A stretch of 64,000 nt of DNA, taken from contig JYIP02000007.1 in assembly GCA_001051155.2 (NCBI GenBank), positions 64,342-128,341 of the forward strand. Direction: 5' to 3'. Position 1 is the stretch's first letter, and each line of letters begins with the position of its first letter. This DNA comes from Chrysoporthe austroafricana. Its lineage: Eukaryota; Ascomycota; Sordariomycetes; Diaporthales; Cryphonectriaceae. Below the pieces are notes generated by a model, which was not told the origin of the DNA, did no database searches, and saw only the letters and a program-made list of their open reading frames with translations. Positions 11,701-21,179 of the stretch are shown one piece after another. Position numbers and translations under genes: made by a program.

Positions 11701-13472
11701 GGGAACAATCCGTACTTGCTCACGAGGCCCAAGCTGCCGTGCAATTGCTGCAGGCAGAGAAGATGCGATTCGAGACACAGTACCACGAGGCTGTCGGCAG
11801 CTCGAAGGATCACAACGAGACGATGGAATCCCTCCGTGACGCCATCTTGGCATCGGCTGAGACGAAGGCCCACCTGGAATCGAAGCTGGACGAGGAACGA
11901 GCGCTTCGGGAGAAGGTCGAAAACAAGTTGACGAAACTGAAGGCCGAGCACGAGGCTCGGACTGCCGAGCTGGTGGCAGCGACGCAACGTCTGAGAGACG
12001 CCGAGGAACTTGCCGAGCGTCATGCGAACGAGGCGCGGGCACATAAACAGGTGGTTCTGGCTGGCCTAGACAAGATCTCGGCTCGCGATGTCTCATCGAC
12101 CGGCCAGGTTGATAACGGCCGGCTGACGGCGCTGCAGGGGCAACTTGATGCTGCGAATGCTTTGGTCAAAAGGTACCAACAAGAGGCTGACACGGCTTCG
12201 GACAGACTGCGTGCTGCGGAGGAGCGGATAGCAGGTCTCGAAGCATATCAGGAACAAGCCAGTAGGGAAGGCGTGACGATCCGAAGGCAGTTGCAGGCCG
12301 CTCTGAGGGAGACGCAATCGTTGCAGGCCGCCAACTCGGACCTCAAGCACCAATTTGCCAATCAACAACTCGAGACCAACGCGATCACGGTCCAGCATAA
12401 TACGCTGAAGGACATACTCGTTGAACGAGGAATTAGCCCCACCAATGCCCTCAGCCGAACTCGGTCCATCACGAGCCCGCGCGAAGGTTCCCCAGAACTG
12501 TCGAGAGTGCGCGATCTGGAGAAGCAGTTGGCTGCATCCCTTGCCGCCCATGAGGAGACAAAGCAGACGATGTCATCTCAGTCTCAGGAGTCCGAGGCAC
12601 AGTACCGCGAGAAGCTTACCCAGCTCGAGAACGATTATCAGTCCGCCGTGCATTACGTCAAGGGAACCGAAAAGATGCTTAAGCAGCTCAAGGAGCAATT
12701 GGCAAGATACAAGTCGGAAAACTCGCGGCTCAAGGAGGAGCTCTCTGAGCTGGAAAACAAGGGCGTCACCGCTAGTGGTGATGCGCCAGCGGGCTGGGAG
12801 GAGGAGCGCAAGCAATTGCAGAACAAGGTGGAAGAGTTGCAGGAGGAGATAAGATCTTCCTCCTTGCGGCTCGAGCAGCAGCTCCAGACAGTGCGCCAGC
12901 AGCTGGCGGATGCCCGGCGAGCACAGAGCAACGCAGTCCGGAACAACGAGGACGCGAACGCCCGCCTCGCCGCTACCAAGAAAGACTTGGAGCAGCTGCA
13001 GCAGGAGAATACACTTCTCGAGCAGCGCGCGCATGATGCGGAGAACAAGGTGTCCATGCTCTTGGACCAAGTTGAGACCTCTGTGACCAACTATCGACGA
13101 AGGAGCCGGCAGCTTCCTAGCATCGGCTCGACGGACCAGATGGCGGCTACCCTTGCCAATGAATCTGCTCCTAACGGCGGGGGCCACGCGCGCAAGGAGA
13201 GCTCGGAGGCGGGATCAGTTTACAGTCCTATGGGTGACGCGCGCAATAGTGCTGCGCTGGACAACCTAGCCAACGAGCTCGAGACGTTGCGCACTCACTG
13301 GGAGGCGACAAATAAGAATTATCGTCTCAGCAACACGTTTGACTTCGATGCAACACCGGCAACAGCACCCTCGGACCCGGCTGGCGCAAAGGATGAGGGC
13401 AAGGAGAAGACAGACGAGGGCTTGGGATTGAGTGAGAGCCTGGCTGATTGGAGAAAGAGGCTGGACTCTTAG
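8701..13472 (+). CDS. tea1: Tea1/TeaA-type kelch-repeat cell-end marker
   Basis: Polarity landmark protein: in this family, carried on microtubule plus ends to cell tips, where it positions the growth machinery. My model is join(8701..8985, 9108..9483, 9572..9854, 9911..13472), 1,501 residues, the usual TeaA size. Seen: an N-terminal MAFLFKSKK and a polar linker; six kelch repeats (about residues 125-441) with recurring IFGG/VYGG strands such as MYVMGGLIN, FIVYGGDTK, IYIFGGQVE and MYIFGGRTE; a Pro/Ala/Gly-rich disordered stretch (about 450-700); then a long coiled coil (about 710-1440) of heptad-rich Glu/Lys/Gln/Leu segments; and a conserved tail LSESLADWRKRLDS. The start is chosen because 8701 is in frame with the conserved N-terminus and an in-frame stop lies just upstream. 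All splice joins restore conserved kelch sequence. It is divergent from KOG1. The first intron has a GC donor. Confidence 0.93.
8986..9107 (+). other. TEA1 intron 1, GC-AG type (122 nt)
   Basis: The exon ends CAG and the intron starts GCAAGT, the classic strong consensus for GC-AG introns. The acceptor is AATAG, with CTGAC as branch site upstream. This join is in frame and gives SPQQ-LRNGPSQTSPN. The nearby GTAATA, four bases downstream, would put the second exon out of frame. Confidence 0.8.
9484..9571 (+). other. TEA1 intron 2 (88 nt)
   Basis: Donor GTAAGC, branch ACTGACC, acceptor CCAAG. Splicing restores LLNTSTRQWSRALPAGPRP within the second and third kelch repeats. Confidence 0.9.
9855..9910 (+). 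other. TEA1 intron 3 (56 nt)
   Basis: Donor GTAAGT, branch CTGAT, acceptor TGCAG. Splicing restores DKMYLFGGTNGFQW in the fourth kelch repeat. Confidence 0.93.
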
Positions 13473-14600
13473 AGATGGTATCTCGGTCTTCCACCTGCCC
13501 GAGGAGTCTCGACACTCAATCTCATAGGGCGCCCTGATGGTTTCATGATTCGGCGTTCGGGGCTCTTTCTTTCTTTTTCTAGAGAAGGCACCCTATTTCA
13601 TGTAATTTTCCTTCTATTGGACCACCTTTTTCTCCTTTTTTTGCTCTTATTTTCTCCCCCATACCACTTCTCTTCTTGATGTTGACATTTTCGCTTGTCC
13701 GCTCGATCACAACACCCTCGGGAGAGGAGCGGGGGTGCTTTTGTTGCCTGGGTCGCCCGTTCCTCAGTGTTGCATACCCCTTACCAATCACATCATCATG
13801 GCCTATGTGTATGTCAGATTCGAGGAAGCAATAATTCACCTTTGGGCGGAGAGCTTTTGTATTTATGTATGTACGTATGTACGATAACACGTTAGGTGTC
13901 TCGCTGCAACGCTGCGGTGGCACGTCAATAACACTGATAGTTGTCGTGCGCATGTCATGATCCCGATCTGCGTGTTGCGGGTTTTGCAGTGCGTTACATG
14001 GCTCTCCAGAAGTCAGTCTTAATGTCAGTCACATCAACCACACATTCCTGCGACGGAAGCGCCCTACCAGCTCGACTATGGTGCCACTACCGGCATATTT
14101 TCCCGTGCCTCCAGCAGCTATCCCTGGACCAAATGTAGCGCCCCGTTGCTTCCGCTCCGGCGTCTACCATGTGGCAGCTGCTAACGCGGTGCGTCCTTCT
14201 CTAGAAGCAATAATGACTGCTTCCTAAGTCCTAACTATGCGTTTGTTTCCCTTATTTATTTATTTTTTCCCCTTCTCTTTTTCTTTAAACCTGCCTTTCG
14301 TCGCAAGGATCGCCGACGCCGCCGCTGCTACCAAAGCCGAGATTACGAGATAGGGCGAGGGCTTTGTCTTCTTCCGATCCTAAGGCTCCACCGACCGGCA
14401 GCTCTCGCAAGAGAGCCGTTCTCTCTACAGCATGATCGATCCACTTGAAACAAGAAACAGAAGGACATCGCTATCAAACCCGCCGACATTCTAAACCCCG
14501 CCTTTGACAGCAATAAGTCGAACAATATGTCTTCCGTCGAGTTGAATCCGAATCAACCATGAGTACGAATCAACCATGAGAAGATATGCGCGAGGGCTCT
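13473..14600. other. TEA1 3' region and intergenic DNA
   Basis: No conserved coding frame on either strand. The first part, to roughly 13.95 kb, has T-rich and pyrimidine-rich stretches suited to a 3' untranslated region. The remainder looks like plain intergenic sequence. A 124-residue minus-strand frame at 13579-13953 lies opposite this region and has no recognisable motif. Confidence 0.6.
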
Positions 14601-15256
14601 ACAATTACAGCCCTCTAGCAGCCAATGCCCAGGCGCTTAAATAGCTGGCGGATAGTTCCTCCCTCTGCCTCCAGCAAGAACATCTTCAATATTTGAGAGG
14701 GCGATTCGCCCGGCTTCTGCAGCACGTACATTTCAGGGCCTACCGGAGCGGGCTACGGTAGTAAGAGGGACGACAATGCGTATTGAGCGGTTATCTGAGG
14801 ACGGGTTAACCTCTTGAGCGACAATCTGGTAGACCCGAACCTTTCGGCGTTCAGATTGAGGTTGACACCGCTAAAGGGCACGCTATATGTCGGAGGCTAT
14901 GGGAAGCCTTGACGCTCCCCACAGCTTGTATAACAGACAATGTTCATAGCTGCTTTGATAATTTGAAACAGAAGAAATGAAATATAATGATGGGTTCCCT
15001 ACAGTCAGATAGGTTTCCTTATAGCTCCTCAGTCGTCAATCTAAGTATCATTCCCTTCATTGAATAATAACCTTACCGCTAGTGAACACTTACATTCAAA
15101 TACAGATTCGTATTTTCGTATTGGAAGACGACTTATTACAATAAGCCAGAAGTGGTATCAATACCTCATACTAACCACCAACACTTGGGCAATAGGCTCG
15201 AACAACCTAAGCGTGCGTCTAGACAGACGAAGAAGCTAGACCTAGCTAAATAAACG

Positions 15257-15617
15257 ATGCCTCCGGTCTATTCAGACATCGTCGAGAAGGGAAAAGCAAT
15301 AAAAGCATAGATCTGAAGAGAGGTGCCTCTAGAGCCGTCGTCGAGATCGAGCACAGGTCGAACGGGCTGGCGGGGCTATCGATGAAATGGCTATAGCAAA
15401 TTCACGGCTAGCAGACGGAATTTCAATATTTCGACAATACCTAGCATCTGTTCGAGCAATTAGAGAAAAGAACGCGATATATTATTCTTTCTCTTCCCTA
15501 CGTAGGAAGGCTGAGGCTAAAAATTTGTCTACTTATAAGCTCAGATTGGGGGGGTTATGCATCCCCTTACGCCAATACTCTGCATTGCCTACCGCAATAA
15601 TAACTGCTATTGCCTAG
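15257..15617 (+). pseudogene. Degraded coding-like fragment, unknown family
   Basis: A plus-strand ATG at 15257 begins MPPVYSDIVEKGKAIKA and stops. About 70 bp later a different frame opens and runs to 15617 with a charged, helix-like stretch (RDRAQVERAGGAIDE, then SVRAIREKN) and ends LPTAIITAIA. The two look like parts of one broken gene joined by a stop and a frameshift. I do not recognise the family. Chance open frames are the main alternative. Confidence 0.25.
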
Positions 15618-16125
15618 TATAAATCTCCGATGTACTTGTTGCTTACAGTAAGGCCGTGCACATTACAAAATCTTTGAAGATCTTGCTATTTGAAATATAG
15701 CAGTGCTTGTTATAGCCTGCTTCAAGCTTGAATCCGAACTAAGATTACGGCAGGAATTTTCAATTATATCGGAGATAATATATATAAAGTATTTGATTTG
15801 GGGTTTTTAATACTTTACAAAGCTTAATTTTTATTTCAAAACACCGCCCAAAATATGCAAGTTTCAACCCTTTTAGAACCAGTTATTCGGAATTGAATAC
15901 GTTAACACAGCCAATCGCAGTGCTTTGATATTGCTGATAAAGTATCTAATTGGTATACAAGTTTTTGTAATTATCCATAAGCTCGTACGAATCTGCATTC
16001 TATTTGTATTCTGAGATAAGTGGGATCCGTCCTTGCAACAGGCACCGGATTTGTTTATCCAAATGATAGCTCACCGAAATGTAATTTTAGGCGGCCAAGC
16101 ATTGTCTTCCCTAGAGAGCATAAAA

Positions 16126-16296
16126 TTACCCTCTCCATGTGTAGTCTTCTGGGCCATACTCTTTCATCGTAAATCGGATATTCGTCGCTGTAAACCAGTC
16201 CTTTAAAGCCTGCTTTTCCTCCCCGTCCATTTGAGTGTTCACAAGCAGATATCCCTGGGGACTATCCATATTTGCATTGTTGACTCTGCCCGTCAT
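16126..16296 (-). CDS. Small hypothetical ORF (56 aa) or first exon
   Basis: A 56-codon minus-strand frame from an ATG at 16296. It reads like real protein: QGYLLVNTQMDGEEKQ, then LKDWFTATNIRFTMKEYG, ending EDYTWRG. The stop overlaps GGTAATTTTA, so the frame could also be a first exon with a GT donor just before the stop. No signal peptide or membrane segment is visible, and I cannot assign a function. It sits in the gene-poor transition zone with no neighbour on that strand. Confidence 0.35.
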   Translation of the reverse strand: MTGRVNNANMDSPQGYLLVNTQMDGEEKQALKDWFTATNIRFTMKEYGPEDYTWRG

Positions 16297-17599
16297 TCTT
16301 GCCTTGTTAGACTTATAAATGCAAGCGTGTTGTCTTTACCGAATAGCCGCGCCGGAGGGATATTTGCCATTACGAAATGGTTATTGTTACAAGGGCAGGT
16401 TTCTGGGCTTGGAGGGTTCTCAATTCAACGATAACTCTTAAGGGTCCTCTAAGGAGTGCTTCCAGAACCAGGTTCATTCTTGGTCCGACGGGCTCGTTCC
16501 TGCCGTACTTATAGACCTTGGTTTCCGACGTCTGCCTCAGGCATCTATTGCACAGCCTCCTTTTTTATGCAATTGGGTGCCTTTCTTCCTGCAGTTGGGC
16601 TTAACCGGTTTGCCCAACGGCGCGTAACTCGCAATGCCTTAATATCTTTCCTTTCTTAAGGCACCCTTGGGTGTCCGTGTAACAGTTATGGTCCCAGATA
16701 GCCATTACTGTACAGGCGGAGAGCCCCCGGGTAAAAACCTGGTCCCCGGCGCTCTATTGACCAGCCGAGAGAGCATCCATTGGCATTTCAGCTGATGCGC
16801 GATCATCGAGGAAGCGTTTTGAATTTGCTGATATTTTCGTAGCCTTAGGGCAGGTAGCGCATTTTGTCTTGTCTTTGGCTGAGCAGGTAAAAGCGCGACG
16901 GAAAATGCTTCCTAACTCAGTAGCGGTGACATGAGCCTCCGGAAAGAATACGTCTCCTAGGGTAATTGTGAGTTAATTTTTCGATTACATACCAGATTAA
17001 ATATTTCCAGGGGGGGGGACTTATTTTGTGACTGGGATAACGAAACCTTGCGCAAGTACGATAACCCCCATGAAAAACAACGAAATGGTGAGTGAAACGC
17101 ATTTTGCTTTGCAGAACGAAAAGAAAACCTCGAACAAAGGAAAAGATAAAACAAAAAGATGTGAAAGTCTAGACGAGCAACGCCGATGATAGGTCTCATA
17201 TATTCAGAGAAGATAAGAAACCGAAAAACTTGAAAATAACGAAAGGTGAGAAGGCTAAGCTAGCTAAAGAAAAGAATAATAATCGAAGCCGAATCGATGT
17301 GAGTACGCCTTGCCCAGTCACAACAGCCCCGAAAAGGGTAATAGATGGCATTTATAGCCTTCCAGGCTGTAGGTTATTGGAGAAATGCTTTTGCAACATG
17401 CGTGGTGCTAGAAAGCCCCTTGTCTACCAGATGATTTTAAGTAACATTATGAGAATTCATAAGCTGATCATGAAGCTGTTGGGTCAGAATTAGTGAGTTA
17501 CAGCTTATTCAATCGCTATTGGATTATATCATGTAACCAGACAAAGAGACTCGGGAATGACTCAAGATGTTATGGCCCTCTTACACACAGATAGTTCAA

Positions 17600-17887
17600 C
17601 TATAACCAACGCTCCCAACAATATCTTCATCTATTTTTGGACTAATATGACGCCGTATTTGTAGTCATACAGTGGAGGTTTGTTTAGATGATGCTATTTT
17701 CAATCGCTTTACAACCAATGCTTCTAACAGCATCTTCGTCTATCTTTGGGTTGTTCGGTTGCATAAAAGGTCTACTTCTACCCAACTAAATGAGCTTAGC
17801 AATAATACAGCTGACTTGACTTCTATCGTAAACCTGGAGGCCCAGACTTGTGGCGCGGTCAGATGTTGTCGGGAGCGTTGGTTGTAG
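17600..17887. mobile_element. Short TIR element (288 bp, MITE-like)
   Basis: Bases 17600-17626 and the reverse complement of 17861-17887 match at 24 of 27 positions, and the three mismatches are C/T or G/A transitions. The inner part also holds a second direct copy of the left end near 17707-17745. No clear target-site duplication is visible. There is no room for a transposase. The size and ends suit a non-autonomous DNA element, but the superfamily is not identifiable. Confidence 0.5.
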
Positions 17888-18603
17888 CGCGGTTGGATGC
17901 AGCATTACCCAGGCATACTTCGCCGCATGACTGCAGATGGAGAACTACATTTACTAATTGCATTATCTCTGAAGCTTGTAATACTGCGGTAGCGATATGA
18001 GTAGGCGTTCAAAGCTGTATAGCCTATGCGAGGACCTCGGCTGTTTAAGCTGCTTAGGCTCCGCACCTTTTACTAGAAATCAACGACCTAAACACACACA
18101 ACTTCTTCCCTTACACTCTATTACAGATATGGATACATGCTAATTTGCTTCCAATGCATCAGACCCCCGGTGGGAAGAGCCTACATAGCGCGAGTGATAT
18201 GTCTACCCAGTCCTTTATAACGATGAAAATGATAATGACGGCAATGGCGGATGGGAGATATCGCAGCCAAAGACGAAAACGCAACTCGGCAAAACATTTC
18301 ATAACGCAGCCACCGAACTCAACAGTCTTTGTGCCGGAAATGCACCAATGACTGTTGTTCAAGACTTTATTTCGAAATGGGAAGATCCGGTCGGCCGCGT
18401 ACAACCTAATGCACTAGCTTGCTTCAGCAACGCCGATATGGTAGAGTTGGCATGCAAACACAATAATCAGAACATGCTACGGCTTTTGTTAGCAAAGGGT
18501 CTGAGATCATCTATGGGAGCGGCCCTTTGTGCAGCTAAAGCACGAGGTGAAACGAAAGATTACAGTTGTCTTCGGCTTCTTGTGGAATTTGGCCTGGATA
18601 TTC

Positions 18604-18799
18604 AATATTCCTACAGCCAACGCAAGGTTGCCAGCCCTAGGCAAAGCTTCGAGGGCTCAGATTGCCAGGGCATTGCCGATATAGCGAAAATCGCGAGCGA
18701 NTAATATTCCTACAGCCAACGCAAGGTTGCCAGCCCTAGGCAAAGCTTCGAGGGCTCAGATTGCCAGGGCATTGCCGATATAGCGAAAATCGCGAGCGA
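18604..18799. repeat. 97-bp direct repeat flanking N: probable unmerged contig overlap
   Basis: Bases 18604-18700 are repeated identically at 18703-18799 with only N plus one base between them. An exact copy with no drift, placed precisely at an ambiguous base, is the signature of two contig ends that overlap but were joined with a spacer. Collapsing it restores an open reading frame. Confidence 0.85.
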
Positions 18800-18827
18800 T
18801 TTCGGGCTTAAGCTCAAGCTCAAGCTC

Positions 18828-18938
18828 AAGAACCGAATGGCGCCTGGCCTGCCAAATAACGCAGGCCGAAACCACGCGCCGCTTATGGCGTCCCGCGGGT
18901 TTCGCCGGCCCGCGTTCGCAGGCGCCATTCTGGTTCTT
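18828..18938. repeat. Fold-back (inverted repeat) sequence
   Basis: The left arm 18828-18846 and the reverse complement of 18919-18938 match with one extra base and no other difference. The interior continues as an imperfect palindrome, with AACGCAGGCCG-like motifs on both sides. It is GC-rich and lies at the edge of the AT-rich block. Confidence 0.7.
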
Positions 18939-18973
18939 TCGCTATATACGTCTCTGGTCTGGCCGGCGTAGAG

Positions 18974-19041
18974 GCTGGAGGGCTGGCTGGGCTGGAGGGC
19001 TGGCTGGGCTGGAGGGCTGGCTGGGCTGGAAGGCTGGCTGG
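18974..19041. repeat. 17-bp minisatellite, four units
   Basis: Four tandem copies of GCTGGAGGGCTGGCTGG; the fourth has one G-to-A change. The proline/serine-rich frame on the opposite strand is a product of the repeat. Confidence 0.95.
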
Positions 19042-19050
19042 TCTGGCCGG

Positions 19051-19334
19051 TAGAGGCTCTTTTTTAAACGGCTTAACCTCTAGCATTTATCCGCAAATAG
19101 TGCCTAGACGGAGGATTCTTTTGCGCCGAGCGTACAGATAGAGGGCTCGTTAGTCTGGAAGGCTTATCGGTCTGTTTTCGCTCTGACCGATATAGAAATA
19201 GGCTATCCAGTAAAAGCTCTTCTTTAAACAGCTTAATTTCTAGCATTTATTTGCAAATAATGCTTAAACGGAAGATTCTTTTGCGCTAAGCGTACGGATA
19301 GAAGGCTTGTCGGTCTGGAAGGCTTATCGGTCTA
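19051..19334. repeat. 160-bp tandem duplication with transition-only divergence
   Basis: The sequence from 19051 recurs from 19211, an offset of 160 bp. Nearly all differences are C-to-T or G-to-A in the second copy; for example CATTTATCCGCAAATAGTGCC becomes CATTTATTTGCAAATAATGCT. This is the first clearly RIP-like DNA going rightwards. 19335-19590 is AT-rich with no recognisable content. Confidence 0.75.
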
Positions 19335-19589
19335 GAAAGCTTATCGGTCTGGAAAAACTTGCTAAAGAAAACGTTAGCCAAAATCCTTAATAGAAATATA
19401 TAAACTTAATTCATTTACGGCTATTAATATAAGCCGGCTAAAGAAAATAGAATCTATTATTAATATTTATTATCGAAATAAGCAAATTAAGCTTAAATTG
19501 AAAAGGAGTTAAGATATTACGGATTATTTTTATTGCTAAGGAAAGCAGTACTGCTATTATCAAATTCCTCTTACAAAAGAAAGATATAA

Positions 19590-19921
19590 TAATAGCGAAC
19601 GTACTGAAATATATTATAAAGCATCGTTTTTTTAAAAGGTAAACTACGTTAAAAGTATATCAGGGCATTATATAAGCCCTCTAGTAAAAGTATAGCATTT
19701 ACCTAATGAATTTACCGCATATTTACTAAGGAATTCATTATAAATTTATTAAGCGAATCTATTATAAATTCACTACTTTTATAGGTTTTGCTATTAATTG
19801 CCAGCCCCGTATAACCTTTATTTATAAAGGAAACTACAGTTAAAGATATCTTGGGTTAGTAATAATACGATATAATAGGATTCTAGGTTATACGATAAGG
19901 AAAAGTACGACTGTACTATTA
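19590..19921 (+). repeat. Truncated LTR of the second gypsy family (LTR-A)
   Basis: This closely parallels 58670-58990 and several other copies at 41.9, 51.3, 52.1 and 54.5 kb, some of them inverted. It is cut at 19921 where the 413-bp LTR element begins. Confidence 0.7.
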
Positions 19922-20334
19922 TGTTATGAACGCTGCAGTAGATCCTAAGACGTACTGTAAAGTCAAGGGGTTTATGCTAACAAGAGCGGTGCCAAGTACG
20001 GGTCTTGAGCTTCAGGACGGGTTTACTTATATATCGCAATATTCATAAGCCAATGCGGCTATCAATAGTAAAGTCCAATTGATACTTAGATTGATAACTG
20101 AAAAACTATCTATTTATCCGGCTGGTAATTCTCCTAGCCTTATATATCTAGTCTTTTAGTCCCTGGCTTATAGTTGCTTATTAGAACTCGCTGCTATTTA
20201 CCGAGTCCCGATAAGCTAGGCTGAGCTCTAATAACCCTAACCCTAGGTTATATAATCTTTGCGGGGTATGCCTCCCTATTGTCTAGCCTGGGTTCTATTT
20301 AGGGTTTCTTTCGTTTGCACGTTAGTTTATAATA
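19922..20334 (-). repeat. Element 1 3' LTR (413 bp)
   Basis: Same length as the copy at 26833-27245. Every difference I could see between the two is a transition. The inner end has decayed from GTTCATAACA to GTTTATAATA. Confidence 0.9.
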
Positions 20335-20422
20335 TTATCCCTTTTTTATCGGGTATTATCCCTAATATTATTCCGTAAGTGCCCCTGTACGGTAGTCTTT
20401 TCTTTACGCCTTCTTAATTAAA

Positions 20423-21072
20423 ATGTCCTATAGAGTTATCAAGTCTCGTAGTCCTGCATTTACTCTTTCTTCCAAGAGCCTTGCCCGTCTTGAGCGATTT
20501 TTATTTATCGAGTCCCGGGAGTACGAAATCATGCCTTGTTCTTTTTGTTTTGAAAAGGGCTTGTCGTATCGCATAATGGACGGGGTTAAGAATTGTTCCA
20601 ACTATACGAAAAGGGGGCATTCTTGCGATACCGGACGGGTTCCGTTATCGTTTCGTAAATTTCCTTCTGACCTGTTTCCTTTGTTCCTTTTTCTGATCCT
20701 GCTATAGTATTACGAATTACTAATAAATTGTCCCGGATCGATAGTTGTAAGGTTAAGGAAAAGGGGCAGCTTCTAGAATTCCAGTCTTGCATAACCGAAT
20801 CCTTAGCTCGTCTTGCGCGGCTAAAGAAATAATGCTGCTTCTTTCAAGAGAAAAGGATAAAGTTGGTAAACTAAAGTCTGGAAGAGGAAGAACGTAGCCG
20901 TATGGCTGTCGAAATGCAGGCGGTAGTTTCTGAAAAGTCCGCGGCTGCTATTGCCGATCCTTCTTTTAGTAGTTTTGACTGGAATTCCGTAAGTATCGGT
21001 AATTCTGTAATGGACTGGTCTAGTTTTTTGGGTAAGGCTGGTTCTTATCCTAAATCCGGGCAATCTTCTTAA
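20423..21072 (+). pseudogene. Antisense Cys-rich/coiled-coil ORF of element 1
   Basis: The frame lies between the 3' LTR and the end of pol, on the strand opposite to gag-pol. ATG at 20423; a first stretch carries EIMPCSFCFEKGLSYRIM then NCSNYTKRGHSCDTG, a Cys-cluster resembling small zinc-binding motifs. After a frame change near 20.66 kb the sequence continues as SRIDSCKVKEKGQLLEFQSC and LARLARLKK (coiled coil), then an acidic/Ser tail ending YPKSGQSS. The same layout recurs in three other copies in this window. The frame change may be an intron or a mutation. Function unknown. Confidence 0.6.
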
Positions 21073-21179
21073 GTAATTCGGGTAAGTAGAGCTTTCATAA
21101 GCTTATTCCTTTTCGTTATTATTTGTCCAGGTAATTCGCTAATACTCGGAATGCATTTTGTAAATTGGATTTGGGTTCC

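Larger units (their letters stand above)
14600..17599. other. Transition zone, gene-poor, intermediate AT content
   Basis: Composition falls between the GC-rich genes to the left and the AT-rich block to the right. I see only short fragments that read like protein. One plus-strand frame of about 55 codons ends near 14977 and contains PEPFGVQIEVD and ICRRLWEAL. The fragments at 15257-15617 and 16126-16296 are listed separately. No complete gene, RNA gene or transposon ends were recognised. Confidence 0.5.
18211..18970 (+). pseudogene. Ankyrin-like protein fragment, disrupted by assembly join
   Basis: A plus-strand frame opens after a CCCAG acceptor-like site at 18210 with LYNDENDNDGNGGWEISQP and continues past MTVVQDFISKWEDP. 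It has two degenerate ankyrin-type helix pairs: NADMVELACKHNNQNMLRLL and then SCLRLLVEFGLDIQ. The frame is interrupted at the N (18701). If the artefactual second copy (18703-18799) is collapsed, it stays open through a KLKLKLK run to TAG at 18968-18970. The 5' start is unresolved; a short exon at 18154-18169 would fit only with a very short 41-nt intron. The C-terminal part overlaps the fold-back repeat, so the protein may have been truncated by it. Ankyrin proteins vary widely in role and I assign none. Confidence 0.45.

Noticed and set aside
14343..14525. Short minus-strand frame in the transition zone
   Set aside because: Low complexity, no conserved motif, and typical of chance in this composition.
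18883..19086. Pro/Ser/Ala-rich minus-strand frame
   Set aside because: Translation of the 17-bp minisatellite and fold-back.
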